A program made the position numbers and the translations under genes. The notes below the pieces were generated by a model. That model saw nothing but the letters and a program-made list of their open reading frames with translations. It made no database searches and was not told where the DNA came from. Positions 18,532 through 27,051 of a stretch of DNA of 64,000 nt are shown here, in pieces. This stretch comes from Mycolicibacterium rhodesiae JS60. GTDB lineage: Bacteria; Actinomycetota; Actinomycetes; Mycobacteriales; Mycobacteriaceae. The stretch covers positions 1,302,001 through 1,366,000 of the forward strand of contig AGIQ01000002.1 in NCBI GenBank assembly GCA_000230935.2. The letters are read 5' to 3'. Every line of letters starts with the position of its first letter. The first letter of the stretch is position 1.

Positions 18532-20220
18532 GTGCGCGGACGCGTCAAACTCGGTTTGTTGGCGGCCTGGTTCGTGACATCCTTCAGCTATTACTTGGGT
18601 CGAGTCGAAATGCTGGGCCTGCGCCCGGCGTTGCTCGTTTACCTGGGACTCCTCGTCTTAACGACGACGGCGCTTTTGCTCGTAGGCTGGATCCGCACTG
18701 GCTGGGTACGCTGGCCCCTGGCTTTGCTTCTCGCAGTGAGTGCGGGATTTTTCGATACCTACACAGGTATCACCGGTTCCTTCCTGACCTATGACGCGTT
18801 CATCTCGATGCTCGATTCGGCCGGGTTTTTGACCGAGGCGCTCGAGCAGTACCGCGATCAGATCCTGTTGGCCGTGGGCAAGTCACTGCTGTTGCTGCTG
18901 GGTATCGGTCTCCGACCCGGGCCGGTGCCGCGCTTGCCGCGACTGTTGCCGGTCCTGGCACCGCCTCTGGTCTTTCTCTTGCTGGTCGGTGTGATGTTCA
19001 TCCGGTCCGGGGATGGGTCACGAGGTTTGGCGCCGGTATACCCACCGCTGGGCTACTTGAGCTTGTACGGCTACGAGATGATGCAAGGGAGTGCCACCCC
19101 GCGCCAGCCCGTCACGCTCGCCCACACACACGCTCCTATGGCTCGTGACATCGTGCTGATCATCGATGAAGCCGTTTCCGGCAATTACCTGGACCTCAAC
19201 ACCCCGGCCGGGGTAGCCACCAACCTGACCCAGACCTACCCGGGGGTCGACATCGTCAACTACGGATATGCCGCCTCCATCACCAACTGCAGCGCCGGCA
19301 CGAATGTCACTCTGCGCTATGGGGGCACCCGAGACGACTACCCGCGGATCAACGTGTCCATGCCCTCGATCTGGCAGTACGCGAAGAAGGCCGGCCTCAG
19401 CACCGTTTACATCGACGGCCAGACCACATCGGGCAAGTTGCAGAACTTGATGACAGACGCTGAAAAAGCCGATATCGACCAATTCATCCAGTTCGACGGC
19501 GTGCCGGTGGTGCAGCGTGACATGGCCGCGCTGGACAAGCTGGTAACCCTGCTCGGGGACGACAAGCTGCAGATGATCGTCGTCAACAAGGTCGGTGCGC
19601 ACTTCCCGGTGGCCAACAAGTATCCGGATGATTTCCTCAAGTATCAGCCGGCGCTGCCTCGTGACCATTCCGATGATGTCGCCGAAAAGGGAACGAAAGA
19701 GGGCTTCGACGGGAGTCCGGAGGCTTGGGTGCGGTACCGCAACAGTTACCGCAACACGTTGCAGTGGGGTGTCGGTGAGTTCTTCCGGCGTCTGCTTACG
19801 CAGGCGGATCTGAGCCATGCCGTGGTGATCTACACCTCCGACCACGGTCAAAATCTGCACGAACGGCGCAACCCTGGAGTGAACACACATTGCGACACAG
19901 AACCGGTGCCGGAGGAGGGGTTGGTGCCATTGGTGGTCATCCAGGGCAAAGGTGTCAAAGCGCTCGATTGGCAGACGAATCTTGCGCGGAACAGGAATGC
20001 CTCGAGCCACTACAACATTTTTCCCACGTTGCTGGTCTTGATGGGGTACGAGCCGGCGGCCGTCGCGGCGGAGTACGGCCGGTCGTTGGACGTGCCGACC
20101 GACGATCCGTTTACCTTCAATGTGAAGTTCAATGTGCGGTTGCGCGCCAAGCCGGATTTCCGCCACATCGATTTGAGCCAGATCGTCACGCCGCCCGCAT
20201 CGGACGAGGGAGTGCGGTAG
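18532..20220 (+). CDS. membrane sulfatase / phosphoethanolamine-transferase superfamily enzyme
   Basis: 562 residues from GTG 18532, which has GGGAGAAGGG nine bases upstream. About five N-terminal membrane helices (residues 5-165) anchor an extracytoplasmic alkaline-phosphatase-fold domain. Key motifs are DIVLIIDEAVSGNYL (first metal ligand Asp/Glu), TNCSAGTNVTLRYGG (likely Thr/Ser nucleophile region), YTSDHGQNLHE (Asp-His metal ligands) and a later THCDTEPVPEEGLVPLVV. The layout is that of EptA/LtaS-like phospho-transferases, so it may add phosphoethanolamine or phosphoglycerol to the island's polysaccharide. True sulfatase activity cannot be excluded. Confidence 0.75.
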   Translation: MRGRVKLGLLAAWFVTSFSYYLGRVEMLGLRPALLVYLGLLVLTTTALLLVGWIRTGWVRWPLALLLAVSAGFFDTYTGITGSFLTYDAFISMLDSAGFLTEALEQYRDQILLAVGKSLLLLLGIGLRPGPVPRLPRLLPVLAPPLVFLLLVGVMFIRSGDGSRGLAPVYPPLGYLSLYGYEMMQGSATPRQPVTLAHTHAPMARDIVLIIDEAVSGNYLDLNTPAGVATNLTQTYPGVDIVNYGYAASITNCSAGTNVTLRYGGTRDDYPRINVSMPSIWQYAKKAGLSTVYIDGQTTSGKLQNLMTDAEKADIDQFIQFDGVPVVQRDMAALDKLVTLLGDDKLQMIVVNKVGAHFPVANKYPDDFLKYQPALPRDHSDDVAEKGTKEGFDGSPEAWVRYRNSYRNTLQWGVGEFFRRLLTQADLSHAVVIYTSDHGQNLHERRNPGVNTHCDTEPVPEEGLVPLVVIQGKGVKALDWQTNLARNRNASSHYNIFPTLLVLMGYEPAAVAAEYGRSLDVPTDDPFTFNVKFNVRLRAKPDFRHIDLSQIVTPPASDEGVR

Positions 20221-20321
20221 TCGTCGATGGGCAGCTACGATTCACGGCACGTTGTCGACAGCAGTGAGAGTTGAGTGATGGCCGATCAGCACCGCTGTCC
20301 GGTACCGGATCTGATGTCGGT

Positions 20322-21524
20322 ATGACCCGGAAACCATTGCTGCTGGTAGAGCTTTCGCCGTCTGGGGGATTGTTCCAATTCGCCTTCGAACTCGGGAGCG
20401 CACTGGCTGCCCGCGGTGAACGGGTGGAGCTATGGACGGGCCCTCGGCCCGAAATGGTCTCCTCACAGCCGGGGTTCGTCGTCCGACCGGTGTTGCCCAC
20501 CTGGCATCCAGCCGACGTACGAGTCCGCTCCCGCCCCTTCCGTCTGATGCGTCGCGCTCTTCGTGCCGCCCAGCTGGTCTTGGCGTGGGTGGTCCTCAGC
20601 CTGCGTCTCGTCGTGGCTCGGCCCTACGCGGTGCTGTGGTCGCAATGGCGGTTCAGCTTCGAACCCATGTTCGTCGTCGCACTGTCAAAACTGTTGACGG
20701 GCACACTGTTCGGGCTCATCGCGCATGAGCCCCTGCCGCGCTCAGATGCCAAGGACACCAGCTCGCCCAAAACCGGCGGGTTGGTCACCGGGGCGTTCGG
20801 CGCAGCCTGGCGAAGCCTCGATGTCGCGTTCACTCTGGGCCCCAGGACCAGGGAGCTGGCCGTTCAGCACTGGGAGCCTCGCTGCCCGGTGTACTTGATC
20901 CCGCATGGTCCGGAGCCGGGGCTGCGGGGTCCCGACATCAGGGTGGTGCCGGTAACCGAGACCGAGCCCGTTGCACTCTTCTTCGGAGTGTGGACCAAGT
21001 ACAAGGGCATCGACGTGCTGCTGGACGCATTCGCTCTCGTCCGTCGGGAATTGCCGGAGGCACGGTTGGTCTTGGCCGGCACGGTCGGTGCCGACCTCGA
21101 CATCGACCATGTGCTCGAACGGGCGCGCGAGGTCGGTAACGTCGATGCCCGATCCGGGTACGTGCCGATCGACGAGGTTGCGCCGCTGCTCAATTCGGCC
21201 CGGGTAGTGGTCACCCCGTATATCCGTGCCACCCAGAGCGGGGTCGCTCACCTGGCCTACACGTTCGGGCGACCGGTCGTGGCCACCGCCACCGGCGACC
21301 TGCCGGAATCGGTCCGGGACGGGGTGACTGGGCTGTTGGTCGAACCGGGCAACAGTGCGGAACTGGCGAACGCGATGCTCAAGCTGCTCGCTGACCCACG
21401 GTTGGCCGCCCAGCTTGGCGAGTCGGGGGAGCGCAGCGTAGCCGGCGCCTGGGCGGCCGCGGCCGCGACGATCTGCGAAGCCTTGACTCGGGCGGGAGGC
21501 GGGAATGCCGCGATCTCGAGCTAG
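20322..21524 (+). CDS. glycosyltransferase family 4 protein
   Basis: GT-B enzyme of 400 residues from ATG 20322; a TTG at 20271 would add 17 residues. The N-terminus is KPLLLVELSPSGGLFQFAFE. The acceptor half includes a hydrophobic, membrane-associating segment around residue 90 (AAQLVLAWVVLSLRLVVARP). The donor half has FFGVWTKYKGIDVLLDAF, SGYVPIDEVAPLLNSARVVV, QSGVAHLAYTFGRPVVAT and GDLPESVRDGVTGLLVEPGN. Substrates are unknown. It overlaps the next gene by 20 nt, so the group through 24817 is probably one operon. Confidence 0.85.
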   Translation: MTRKPLLLVELSPSGGLFQFAFELGSALAARGERVELWTGPRPEMVSSQPGFVVRPVLPTWHPADVRVRSRPFRLMRRALRAAQLVLAWVVLSLRLVVARPYAVLWSQWRFSFEPMFVVALSKLLTGTLFGLIAHEPLPRSDAKDTSSPKTGGLVTGAFGAAWRSLDVAFTLGPRTRELAVQHWEPRCPVYLIPHGPEPGLRGPDIRVVPVTETEPVALFFGVWTKYKGIDVLLDAFALVRRELPEARLVLAGTVGADLDIDHVLERAREVGNVDARSGYVPIDEVAPLLNSARVVVTPYIRATQSGVAHLAYTFGRPVVATATGDLPESVRDGVTGLLVEPGNSAELANAMLKLLADPRLAAQLGESGERSVAGAWAAAAATICEALTRAGGGNAAISS

Positions 21525-22443
21525 CCGAACCCCTGCCGCGTTCGTCGCGGTGTCGGCGACAGTCGTCACGTTGGCCGGACTGACCGGATGTTCGAAACAA
21601 TCGGCACCAGTCAGCTCCTTCGCCTCCAGCAGTCCCTGGCGTCAACTCATCCCGTCAGATGTAGAGCTGGATCGCAACAGCGACGCGATGATCGCCGCGG
21701 TGCAGCGTGAGCGGGCACTGAACGCAAACCTCGTCGAGTACGCCATCCCGATCTATGAGGTTGGTCCGGCAACGCCTTCCTACTCGGTGAAATGCACTGA
21801 GTACACGAACTCCATCTGCCCCTTCGCCGGGTGGCCCGTCTTGGTTCCGGACGGTGCGATACCCAGTACGGGCACCGACGGGGCAATGGTGACGGTCGAC
21901 GCCGCCAGCGGAACGATTTTCGAGTTCTGGCGCGCCGTCAGGAAGGGCGAGGAGTGGTCGGCAAGCTTCGGTGCCGTGAACAGCCTGCGCGGATCTGGGT
22001 GGGGCGGCATGTCTACCGGTTCAGGTGCGTCCCGGCTCGGTGGGGTGATCCGGGTGTCTGAGATCAAGGCGGGAGTCATCATGCACGCCGTGGCGTTAGC
22101 GACCGACAATGCGTGCAAGACATTTCGCCCACCAGCGCTGAAGAGCGACGGAGATTCGGTCCGCGATGATTGCTTACCCGAGGGTGCGCTGCTGCAGCTC
22201 GACCCGTCGCTGGACCTCAGCAAGCTGAACCTGACACCAGGTGAGCGGGCCGTCGCAGTCGCATTGCAGCGCTACGGTGGGTACGTCATGGATGTCGCGG
22301 GCACCTCACTCTGCGTGATTTTCGAACGCGACGCGTCGGCTGGGCCGGGTTCCATCGGTGAAACCTACACGAAGGCCGGATTCCGTTGGGACTATGACGC
22401 AATGGAACATGTCCCTTGGGAGAAACTCAGGGTGCTGGCGTGA
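21505..22443 (+). CDS. lipoprotein of unknown function in polysaccharide operon
   Basis: 312 residues from ATG 21505. A signal peptide ends in the lipobox LTGC (Cys29), so it should be anchored on the outer face of the membrane. The mature part has Trp- and Gly-rich blocks (TIFEFWRAVRKGEEW, GSGWGGMSTGSGASRLGG, IRVSEIKAGVIMHAVALATD). The pattern brings to mind secreted carbohydrate-active or jelly-roll proteins found in actinobacterial exopolysaccharide loci. I cannot assign an enzyme class. Its place between two glycosyltransferase genes suggests a role in processing or retaining the finished polymer. Confidence 0.78.
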   Translation: MPRSRASRTPAAFVAVSATVVTLAGLTGCSKQSAPVSSFASSSPWRQLIPSDVELDRNSDAMIAAVQRERALNANLVEYAIPIYEVGPATPSYSVKCTEYTNSICPFAGWPVLVPDGAIPSTGTDGAMVTVDAASGTIFEFWRAVRKGEEWSASFGAVNSLRGSGWGGMSTGSGASRLGGVIRVSEIKAGVIMHAVALATDNACKTFRPPALKSDGDSVRDDCLPEGALLQLDPSLDLSKLNLTPGERAVAVALQRYGGYVMDVAGTSLCVIFERDASAGPGSIGETYTKAGFRWDYDAMEHVPWEKLRVLA

Positions 22444-23585
22444 ATGCACCAATTCGCGCGCTCGTCCTGATCGACGCGTTCCGGATGGGGGGCGCCGAGA
22501 CACTGCTGGCGCCGATGTTTGCGGCCGCTGGAGGCAGTGACATCGACATGGACGTCGTGAGCGTATCCCCCGAGGAGCTCAACTCCGAAAAGACGATGGG
22601 GATCCTGTCCGACGCCGGCGTCACCACCTCGTCGTTGGGTATTCGCCGGCTGCGGGACCCGGTCGCGTTGCCCCGGCTCACCAAGTTGATCCGGCGTGGG
22701 CGTTACGACGTCGTGCACGCGCACCTGGAAATGGCCATGACGCTGGCGGTTCCAGCTGCCGCGCTGGCTCGGACGCCCATAGTGTGTACCTTTCACCACG
22801 TAGTGCTTCCGCTTTCCGGACGTGCGAAGTGGCGCGAGCGGCTTGCCGTGGAGGCCGCCACCCGGTCCTATCGGGCCCTGTTCGTCTCGGAGGCGTCGCG
22901 CCGTTCCTTCCAGGAGGCCTACCGCCCGCGCAGGATGCCCCGCAACTGGTCGGTGCTGCACAACGGGATCGACCTGGCGAACTTCACCCCGGGTCCGGCC
23001 GACCCGGCGGTGAGCAGTGACCTCGGCGCCGGCGCGGGACCGATTGTGGTGTTGCCGGCGGCCTTTCGGGGATTCAAGGGCATCCCCGTCGCGATCCGGG
23101 CCTGGCCGACGGTTCTGCAGAAGTTCCCGGACGCCGTGCTGGTGCTGGTCGGGGGTGGTGCATTGGAGTCCGAAATACGTAATCTGGTGGCCGATCTCGC
23201 TTTGGAGGGCTCGGTTCGCTTCGCCGGTGTGCGCACCGACATGCCGGCGGTGTACCGTGCGGCCGACGTCGTGCTGGTCCCGTCCATCTACGGGGAGAAC
23301 CTGCCGACGGTGCTTATCGAGGCTTCCGCCACAGGCCGGCCCATCGCCGCTTCGCGAGTCGGTGGCATCTCCGACATCGTGCTCGACAACACCACAGGTT
23401 TGCTGTTCGAGCCAGGCGCCGAAGATGGCCTGGCCGAGGCGATCTGCAAGCTGCTCGGTGACCGCGAACTCGGGCGGCGATTGGGTGCCGCGGCCCGGGA
23501 GCGTGCCCACAGCGAGTTCTCGGCGACGGTGTGGTTGGAGCGGTTGCGGGCGCTGTACCTTGAGGCGATGGGTGACCGCCGTTGA
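22440..23585 (+). CDS. glycosyltransferase family 4 protein
   Basis: 381 residues from GTG 22440, overlapping the lipoprotein TGA by 4 nt. The GT-B fold is clear: N-terminal LIDAFRMGGAETLLAPMFAA, the acceptor-side YDVVHAHLEMA, the linker NWSVLHNGIDLANFTPGP, and the donor half with AFRGFKGIPVAIRAWP, VRFAGVRTDMPAVYRAADVV, SIYGENLPTVLIEASATGRP and GGISDIVLDNTTGLLFEPGA. It is likely to add one residue of the lipid-linked repeat unit in the cytoplasm. Donor and acceptor are unknown. Confidence 0.87.
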   Translation: MNAPIRALVLIDAFRMGGAETLLAPMFAAAGGSDIDMDVVSVSPEELNSEKTMGILSDAGVTTSSLGIRRLRDPVALPRLTKLIRRGRYDVVHAHLEMAMTLAVPAAALARTPIVCTFHHVVLPLSGRAKWRERLAVEAATRSYRALFVSEASRRSFQEAYRPRRMPRNWSVLHNGIDLANFTPGPADPAVSSDLGAGAGPIVVLPAAFRGFKGIPVAIRAWPTVLQKFPDAVLVLVGGGALESEIRNLVADLALEGSVRFAGVRTDMPAVYRAADVVLVPSIYGENLPTVLIEASATGRPIAASRVGGISDIVLDNTTGLLFEPGAEDGLAEAICKLLGDRELGRRLGAAARERAHSEFSATVWLERLRALYLEAMGDRR

Positions 23586-24817
23586 GCCGGGCCGACATCG
23601 TCTACATCGTGTCGCGATTTCCCATCACCTCAGAGACGTTCATCGTCCGTGAACTCGACGCCTTGGATCGCAGCGGTAGGTTCGAACTTGAATTGAGATC
23701 GCTATTCCCGTCGCCCGACACCGTGGTTCACGACATCGCGCGGCCGTGGAGTAAACGGCTGATTCGGCCCTCCAGCGGGCAGGCTCTCGCCGGTTTCGGA
23801 TGGGCCGCAGTCACCCGTCCGCGTGCCCTGGGCTCGGTGCTGGCCGCGGTGACCGCGGGCTACGGCCGCCGGCCGGCGCTGTTGGCGCGCGCGCTGGCGA
23901 CGGTGCCGTTGGCGTGTGCCCACGCCAGGGATCTGAGCCGGCGCGAGCGTCCACCGCACATCCATGCGCACTACGCCACCTATCCGGCGTTGGCCGCTTG
24001 GGTGTGTGCCCAGTTGATCGGCGCTCCATACAGTTTCACCGCGCACGCCCACGACATCTACGTCGATACCTCGATGCTGGATCGCAAGATCGCCGATGCG
24101 CTTTTCGTGATTACGATTTCAGAGTTCAATCGTAGTCTCTTGGACAGGCGCAACGCCGCGCGCACCCCAATTCATCTGGTGCACATGGGAATCGACACGG
24201 CATCGTATCCGTTCCGTCCGCGCGGCATCCCCGTTGACGGGCCGGTGCGGGCGCTGGTGGTCGCTTCGCTGCAGGCCTACAAGGGGCACGCGGTCCTACT
24301 TGAGGCGCTGGCGATCGGTGGACCGAGCGTCGACCGGATAACGCTCGACATTGTCGGCGACGGCGTGCTGCGGGGTGACCTCGAAGAGCTGGCAGTCCGT
24401 CTAGGGTTGGGTGAGCGGGTGCGGTTCCTCGGTAGTCGCAGTGAGGACGAGGTCCGGGCGGCGTTGGCGGACGCGGACCTGTTCGTGCTTCCGAGCGTCG
24501 TTGCGCAGGACGGTCAGATGGAGGGCCTGCCGGTGGCTTTGATGGAGGCGCTGGCGAGCGGCGTGCCCACGGTGTCGACCGCGCTGTCCGGAATCCCCGA
24601 GCTCGTCGTCGACGGTGCCACAGGACTTCTGTCGATTCCCGGTGATGCCGCCGACCTCAACGCCACGCTGGCCGTCGTGGTGGAGCGCGGACCGCAGGCG
24701 ATCGACTTCGCCGAGGCCGGGCGCGCCCTCGTCGCCGATGAGTTCGATTTGCACCGCTCGGCGTCGATGCTCGGTGATCTCCTGCTGGCCGCGGAGCGCG
24801 GCGAACTCGATGCCTAA
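23582..24817 (+). CDS. glycosyltransferase family 4 protein, colanic-acid (WcaL) type
   Basis: 411 residues. The start is a TTG at 23582 overlapping the previous TGA. The N-terminus IVYIVSRFPITSETFIVREL and the HAHYATYPALAAWVCAQLIG / YSFTAHAHDIYVDTSMLDRK blocks are typical of the WcaL/EpsD-like branch of GT4. The donor half has VVASLQAYKGHAVLLEAL, RVRFLGSRSEDEVRAALADA and GQMEGLPVALMEALASGVPT. It is the last gene of the plus-strand polysaccharide operon. A 99-bp gap then separates it from a convergent ATP-grasp gene; I saw no strong terminator hairpin in that gap. Confidence 0.87.
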   Translation: MSRADIVYIVSRFPITSETFIVRELDALDRSGRFELELRSLFPSPDTVVHDIARPWSKRLIRPSSGQALAGFGWAAVTRPRALGSVLAAVTAGYGRRPALLARALATVPLACAHARDLSRRERPPHIHAHYATYPALAAWVCAQLIGAPYSFTAHAHDIYVDTSMLDRKIADALFVITISEFNRSLLDRRNAARTPIHLVHMGIDTASYPFRPRGIPVDGPVRALVVASLQAYKGHAVLLEALAIGGPSVDRITLDIVGDGVLRGDLEELAVRLGLGERVRFLGSRSEDEVRAALADADLFVLPSVVAQDGQMEGLPVALMEALASGVPTVSTALSGIPELVVDGATGLLSIPGDAADLNATLAVVVERGPQAIDFAEAGRALVADEFDLHRSASMLGDLLLAAERGELDA

Positions 24818-24916
24818 CCGGCCTGCTCGTGGAAGTGGTCGACGGCCCCGCTTGAGGGACAGTCCGTCTCAGCTCGTCGTCGTGCGGCGGGCCTGGCGGT
24901 CACCGCAGTAAAGCGC

Positions 24917-26029
24917 TCAGATGTCCAGTTTCGAGGCGACTCCGTTGAGTGCGGCAAATGCGATGTAATTGAGCCCGAACAACGGATGGAACTTCGGAGA
25001 GCGACGAAGATAGACCCGCAACGCGTCGAGATACCTGCCCCGCCTGGCCAAAAGCTCTACGTCATTAGGGAATTCCGCCACCTCGGCGCCCACCGTAGCC
25101 TTCCGGCGGAGCGGAGCCACGTCCGTGAGACCGACCGCGTTGAGGTACGCGGCGGCGGTGTCGACGAGTTCTTGGTCGTGGGAGAGCATTCCCCCGAATG
25201 GACGCAGGTTCAGGTCGATCATCCAGTTCGTCCCGTTCTGATCACGAATCGCCTGCATGTTTATCGGCCCGCGAATACCCACTCGTTCGCACACCCGCCG
25301 GCCGGCAGCTGCCAACTGGGGATCATCGATCACCACGTATAACGGCGGCGCGGCCGTGTCATCGTTCGATGCAGCAACGGCCTGATACGTCAGTTCCTGC
25401 ACGATGCCTTCCGCCGCGACAAAGGCGGCATAACACACGACCGGACCGTCGATGAAATTCTCGTAATAAAGGTCGTCGACGGGGCCCAGTTCCGCGACGG
25501 CTTGCTTGACCACTTCCGGCGAGTCGGCGATCCGCACACCGAAACCTGCCGCCCCCATCTTGGTTTTGACCACAAGCGGCAGGCCGAGTCTCTCGATAGC
25601 GCAGTCTGATCCGGCTGATCCGGGAATCTGTTCGGGTACTGACACGCCGACTTCAGTGGCGATTGCGGCAGCGCGCATTTTGTCGCTGTACCGCGTACGT
25701 CGCCGCATCTCAGCGGCGAGGTCCTGTGGCAGGACGGTGAAGACGTCGTCGCCAATTGCCCCGAGGACTGTCTCGGTCGCGTAGATCTGTGCCACGTCGA
25801 GGGAGGCCAGTACGTCGGCAAGCTGTGCCAGTCCGCCGACGCCGGGCAGGTAGTGAGCTCGGTCGTAGAGTAGGCGATCGAACAGTCGGCTGAGTCGTCC
25901 GGTCCGGGCGGTGGTCACCCGCACGGTCTGGTACCCGCGCCGGCGGACAAGCGCGGCGACCTGGTGGAAGCTGTGCCATAAGGGTCCGTCGTCGACGAAC
26001 ACAAACGCGCTTCGTTTCGACTGCCTCAT
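24917..26029 (-). CDS. ATP-grasp domain protein of unknown specificity
   Basis: 370 residues from ATG 26029, with GGAGGTT eight bases upstream on the minus strand. ATP-grasp elements are visible: LVVKTKMGAAGFGVRIAD (Lys and Gly-rich loop), YYENFIDGPVVCYAAF, RGPINMQAIRDQNG and WMIDLNLRPFGGMLSHDQE (metal-binding Asp/Asn pair). The N-terminal 100 residues form a pre-ATP-grasp domain starting RSAFVFVDDGPLWHSF. Such enzymes make amide or thioester bonds using ATP. At the edge of a polysaccharide locus it might make an amino-acid or acyl substituent on a sugar, but that is speculation. Confidence 0.8.
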   Translation of the reverse strand: MRQSKRSAFVFVDDGPLWHSFHQVAALVRRRGYQTVRVTTARTGRLSRLFDRLLYDRAHYLPGVGGLAQLADVLASLDVAQIYATETVLGAIGDDVFTVLPQDLAAEMRRRTRYSDKMRAAAIATEVGVSVPEQIPGSAGSDCAIERLGLPLVVKTKMGAAGFGVRIADSPEVVKQAVAELGPVDDLYYENFIDGPVVCYAAFVAAEGIVQELTYQAVAASNDDTAAPPLYVVIDDPQLAAAGRRVCERVGIRGPINMQAIRDQNGTNWMIDLNLRPFGGMLSHDQELVDTAAAYLNAVGLTDVAPLRRKATVGAEVAEFPNDVELLARRGRYLDALRVYLRRSPKFHPLFGLNYIAFAALNGVASKLDI

Positions 26030-26178
26030 CTGAACCTCCGTCGGCGGAGAAGGCGAACCGACAGAGCATAGTTGGTCAGCGACAAACTTGCCAGAGCATT
26101 CTCAGCGAATAATTGATACGCGGATCAACTGGTATTTCTTCCTTCCCGGCAAGTATCCGTGCGTTCGCGATATCTCCG

Positions 26179-27009
26179 TTACTCGGCAGCGCGGGTGGCT
26201 GGGTGGATGGCAAGGAGCCCCAATCCCGCGCGCCGTTTGCACATGGCCGCCAGTTCCGCGTACGCCTTCTCGCCGAGCAGTTCGGTCAATTCGGGGCCGT
26301 AGGACTGCCACACCTGCTTCTTGCCGACGTGAGCCCCCGGATCACCGGTGCAGTACCAGTGCAGATCCAAGCCGCCCTCGCCCCAGCCGCGCCGATCGTA
26401 TTCGGTGATCGTGGTCTTGAGCACCTCGCTGCCGTCGGGGCGGGTGATCCGCTCCTGGACGCGTCGGATCGGAAGCTGCCAGCACACCTCGGGTTTCATC
26501 GTCAGCGGCTCGACCCCGAGCTTGAGCGCCTTGGTGTGCAGTGCGCAGCCGATGCCCGTCGGGAAGCCCGGACGATTGAGGAAGATGCAGGCGCCCTTGT
26601 ATTTGCGGGTGCGCAGCGCCGGCTCGTCGTCGTACTCGTCTTGTTCGAGGTAACCCTTGCGGCCCAGACCCTTGTCCCGGAACTGCCAATCGGCGTCCGT
26701 CAGCTTCTTGACCGCTTCGTCGAGGTTGGCCCGGTCGTCGTCATCGGACAGGAAAGCGCCGTGCGAGCAGCAGCCGTCGTCGGGGCGGTCCTCGACCGTG
26801 CCCTTGCAGGCCGGGGTCCCGAACACACACGTCCAATGCGACAGCAGCCAGGTCAGATCCGCGGCGATGAGATGTTCCGGATCGTCGGGGTCGTAGAACT
26901 CCACCCATTCGCGGGGGAAGTCCAGTTCAACTTCGCCGGGGTGCCCATTTGTCACAGCGCCCAACGGTAGTCCACATTTGCTCGGCTCTCTCGCTGGCTT
27001 TTGCCCCAT
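26179..27009 (-). CDS. conserved Cys-rich mycobacterial protein (Rv0495c-like)
   Basis: 276 residues from ATG 27009 (in-frame extension to 27051 possible). The protein closely resembles Rv0495c from memory. Conserved blocks are [79 protein letters not shown] and [14 protein letters not shown]. The spacing of Cys and His residues resembles the metal-binding proteins of the UPF0153/YkgJ zinc-cluster type, but no function is established. It marks the return of the conserved backbone after the polysaccharide island. The 149-bp gap before the ATP-grasp gene (26030-26178) is fairly AT-rich and holds no gene I can support. Confidence 0.88.
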   Translation of the reverse strand: MGQKPAREPSKCGLPLGAVTNGHPGEVELDFPREWVEFYDPDDPEHLIAADLTWLLSHWTCVFGTPACKGTVEDRPDDGCCSHGAFLSDDDDRANLDEAVKKLTDADWQFRDKGLGRKGYLEQDEYDDEPALRTRKYKGACIFLNRPGFPTGIGCALHTKALKLGVEPLTMKPEVCWQLPIRRVQERITRPDGSEVLKTTITEYDRRGWGEGGLDLHWYCTGDPGAHVGKKQVWQSYGPELTELLGEKAYAELAAMCKRRAGLGLLAIHPATRAAE

Positions 27010-27051
27010 GTCGCAAGTGGGCCGGTGGGCTCGCACGCTACGTTTGTTCAC

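Noticed and set aside
10823..26178. Insertion sequence, integrase, tRNA or att site bordering the polysaccharide island
   Set aside because: No transposase or integrase-like protein, no tRNA and no flanking direct repeat could be recognised at either edge.
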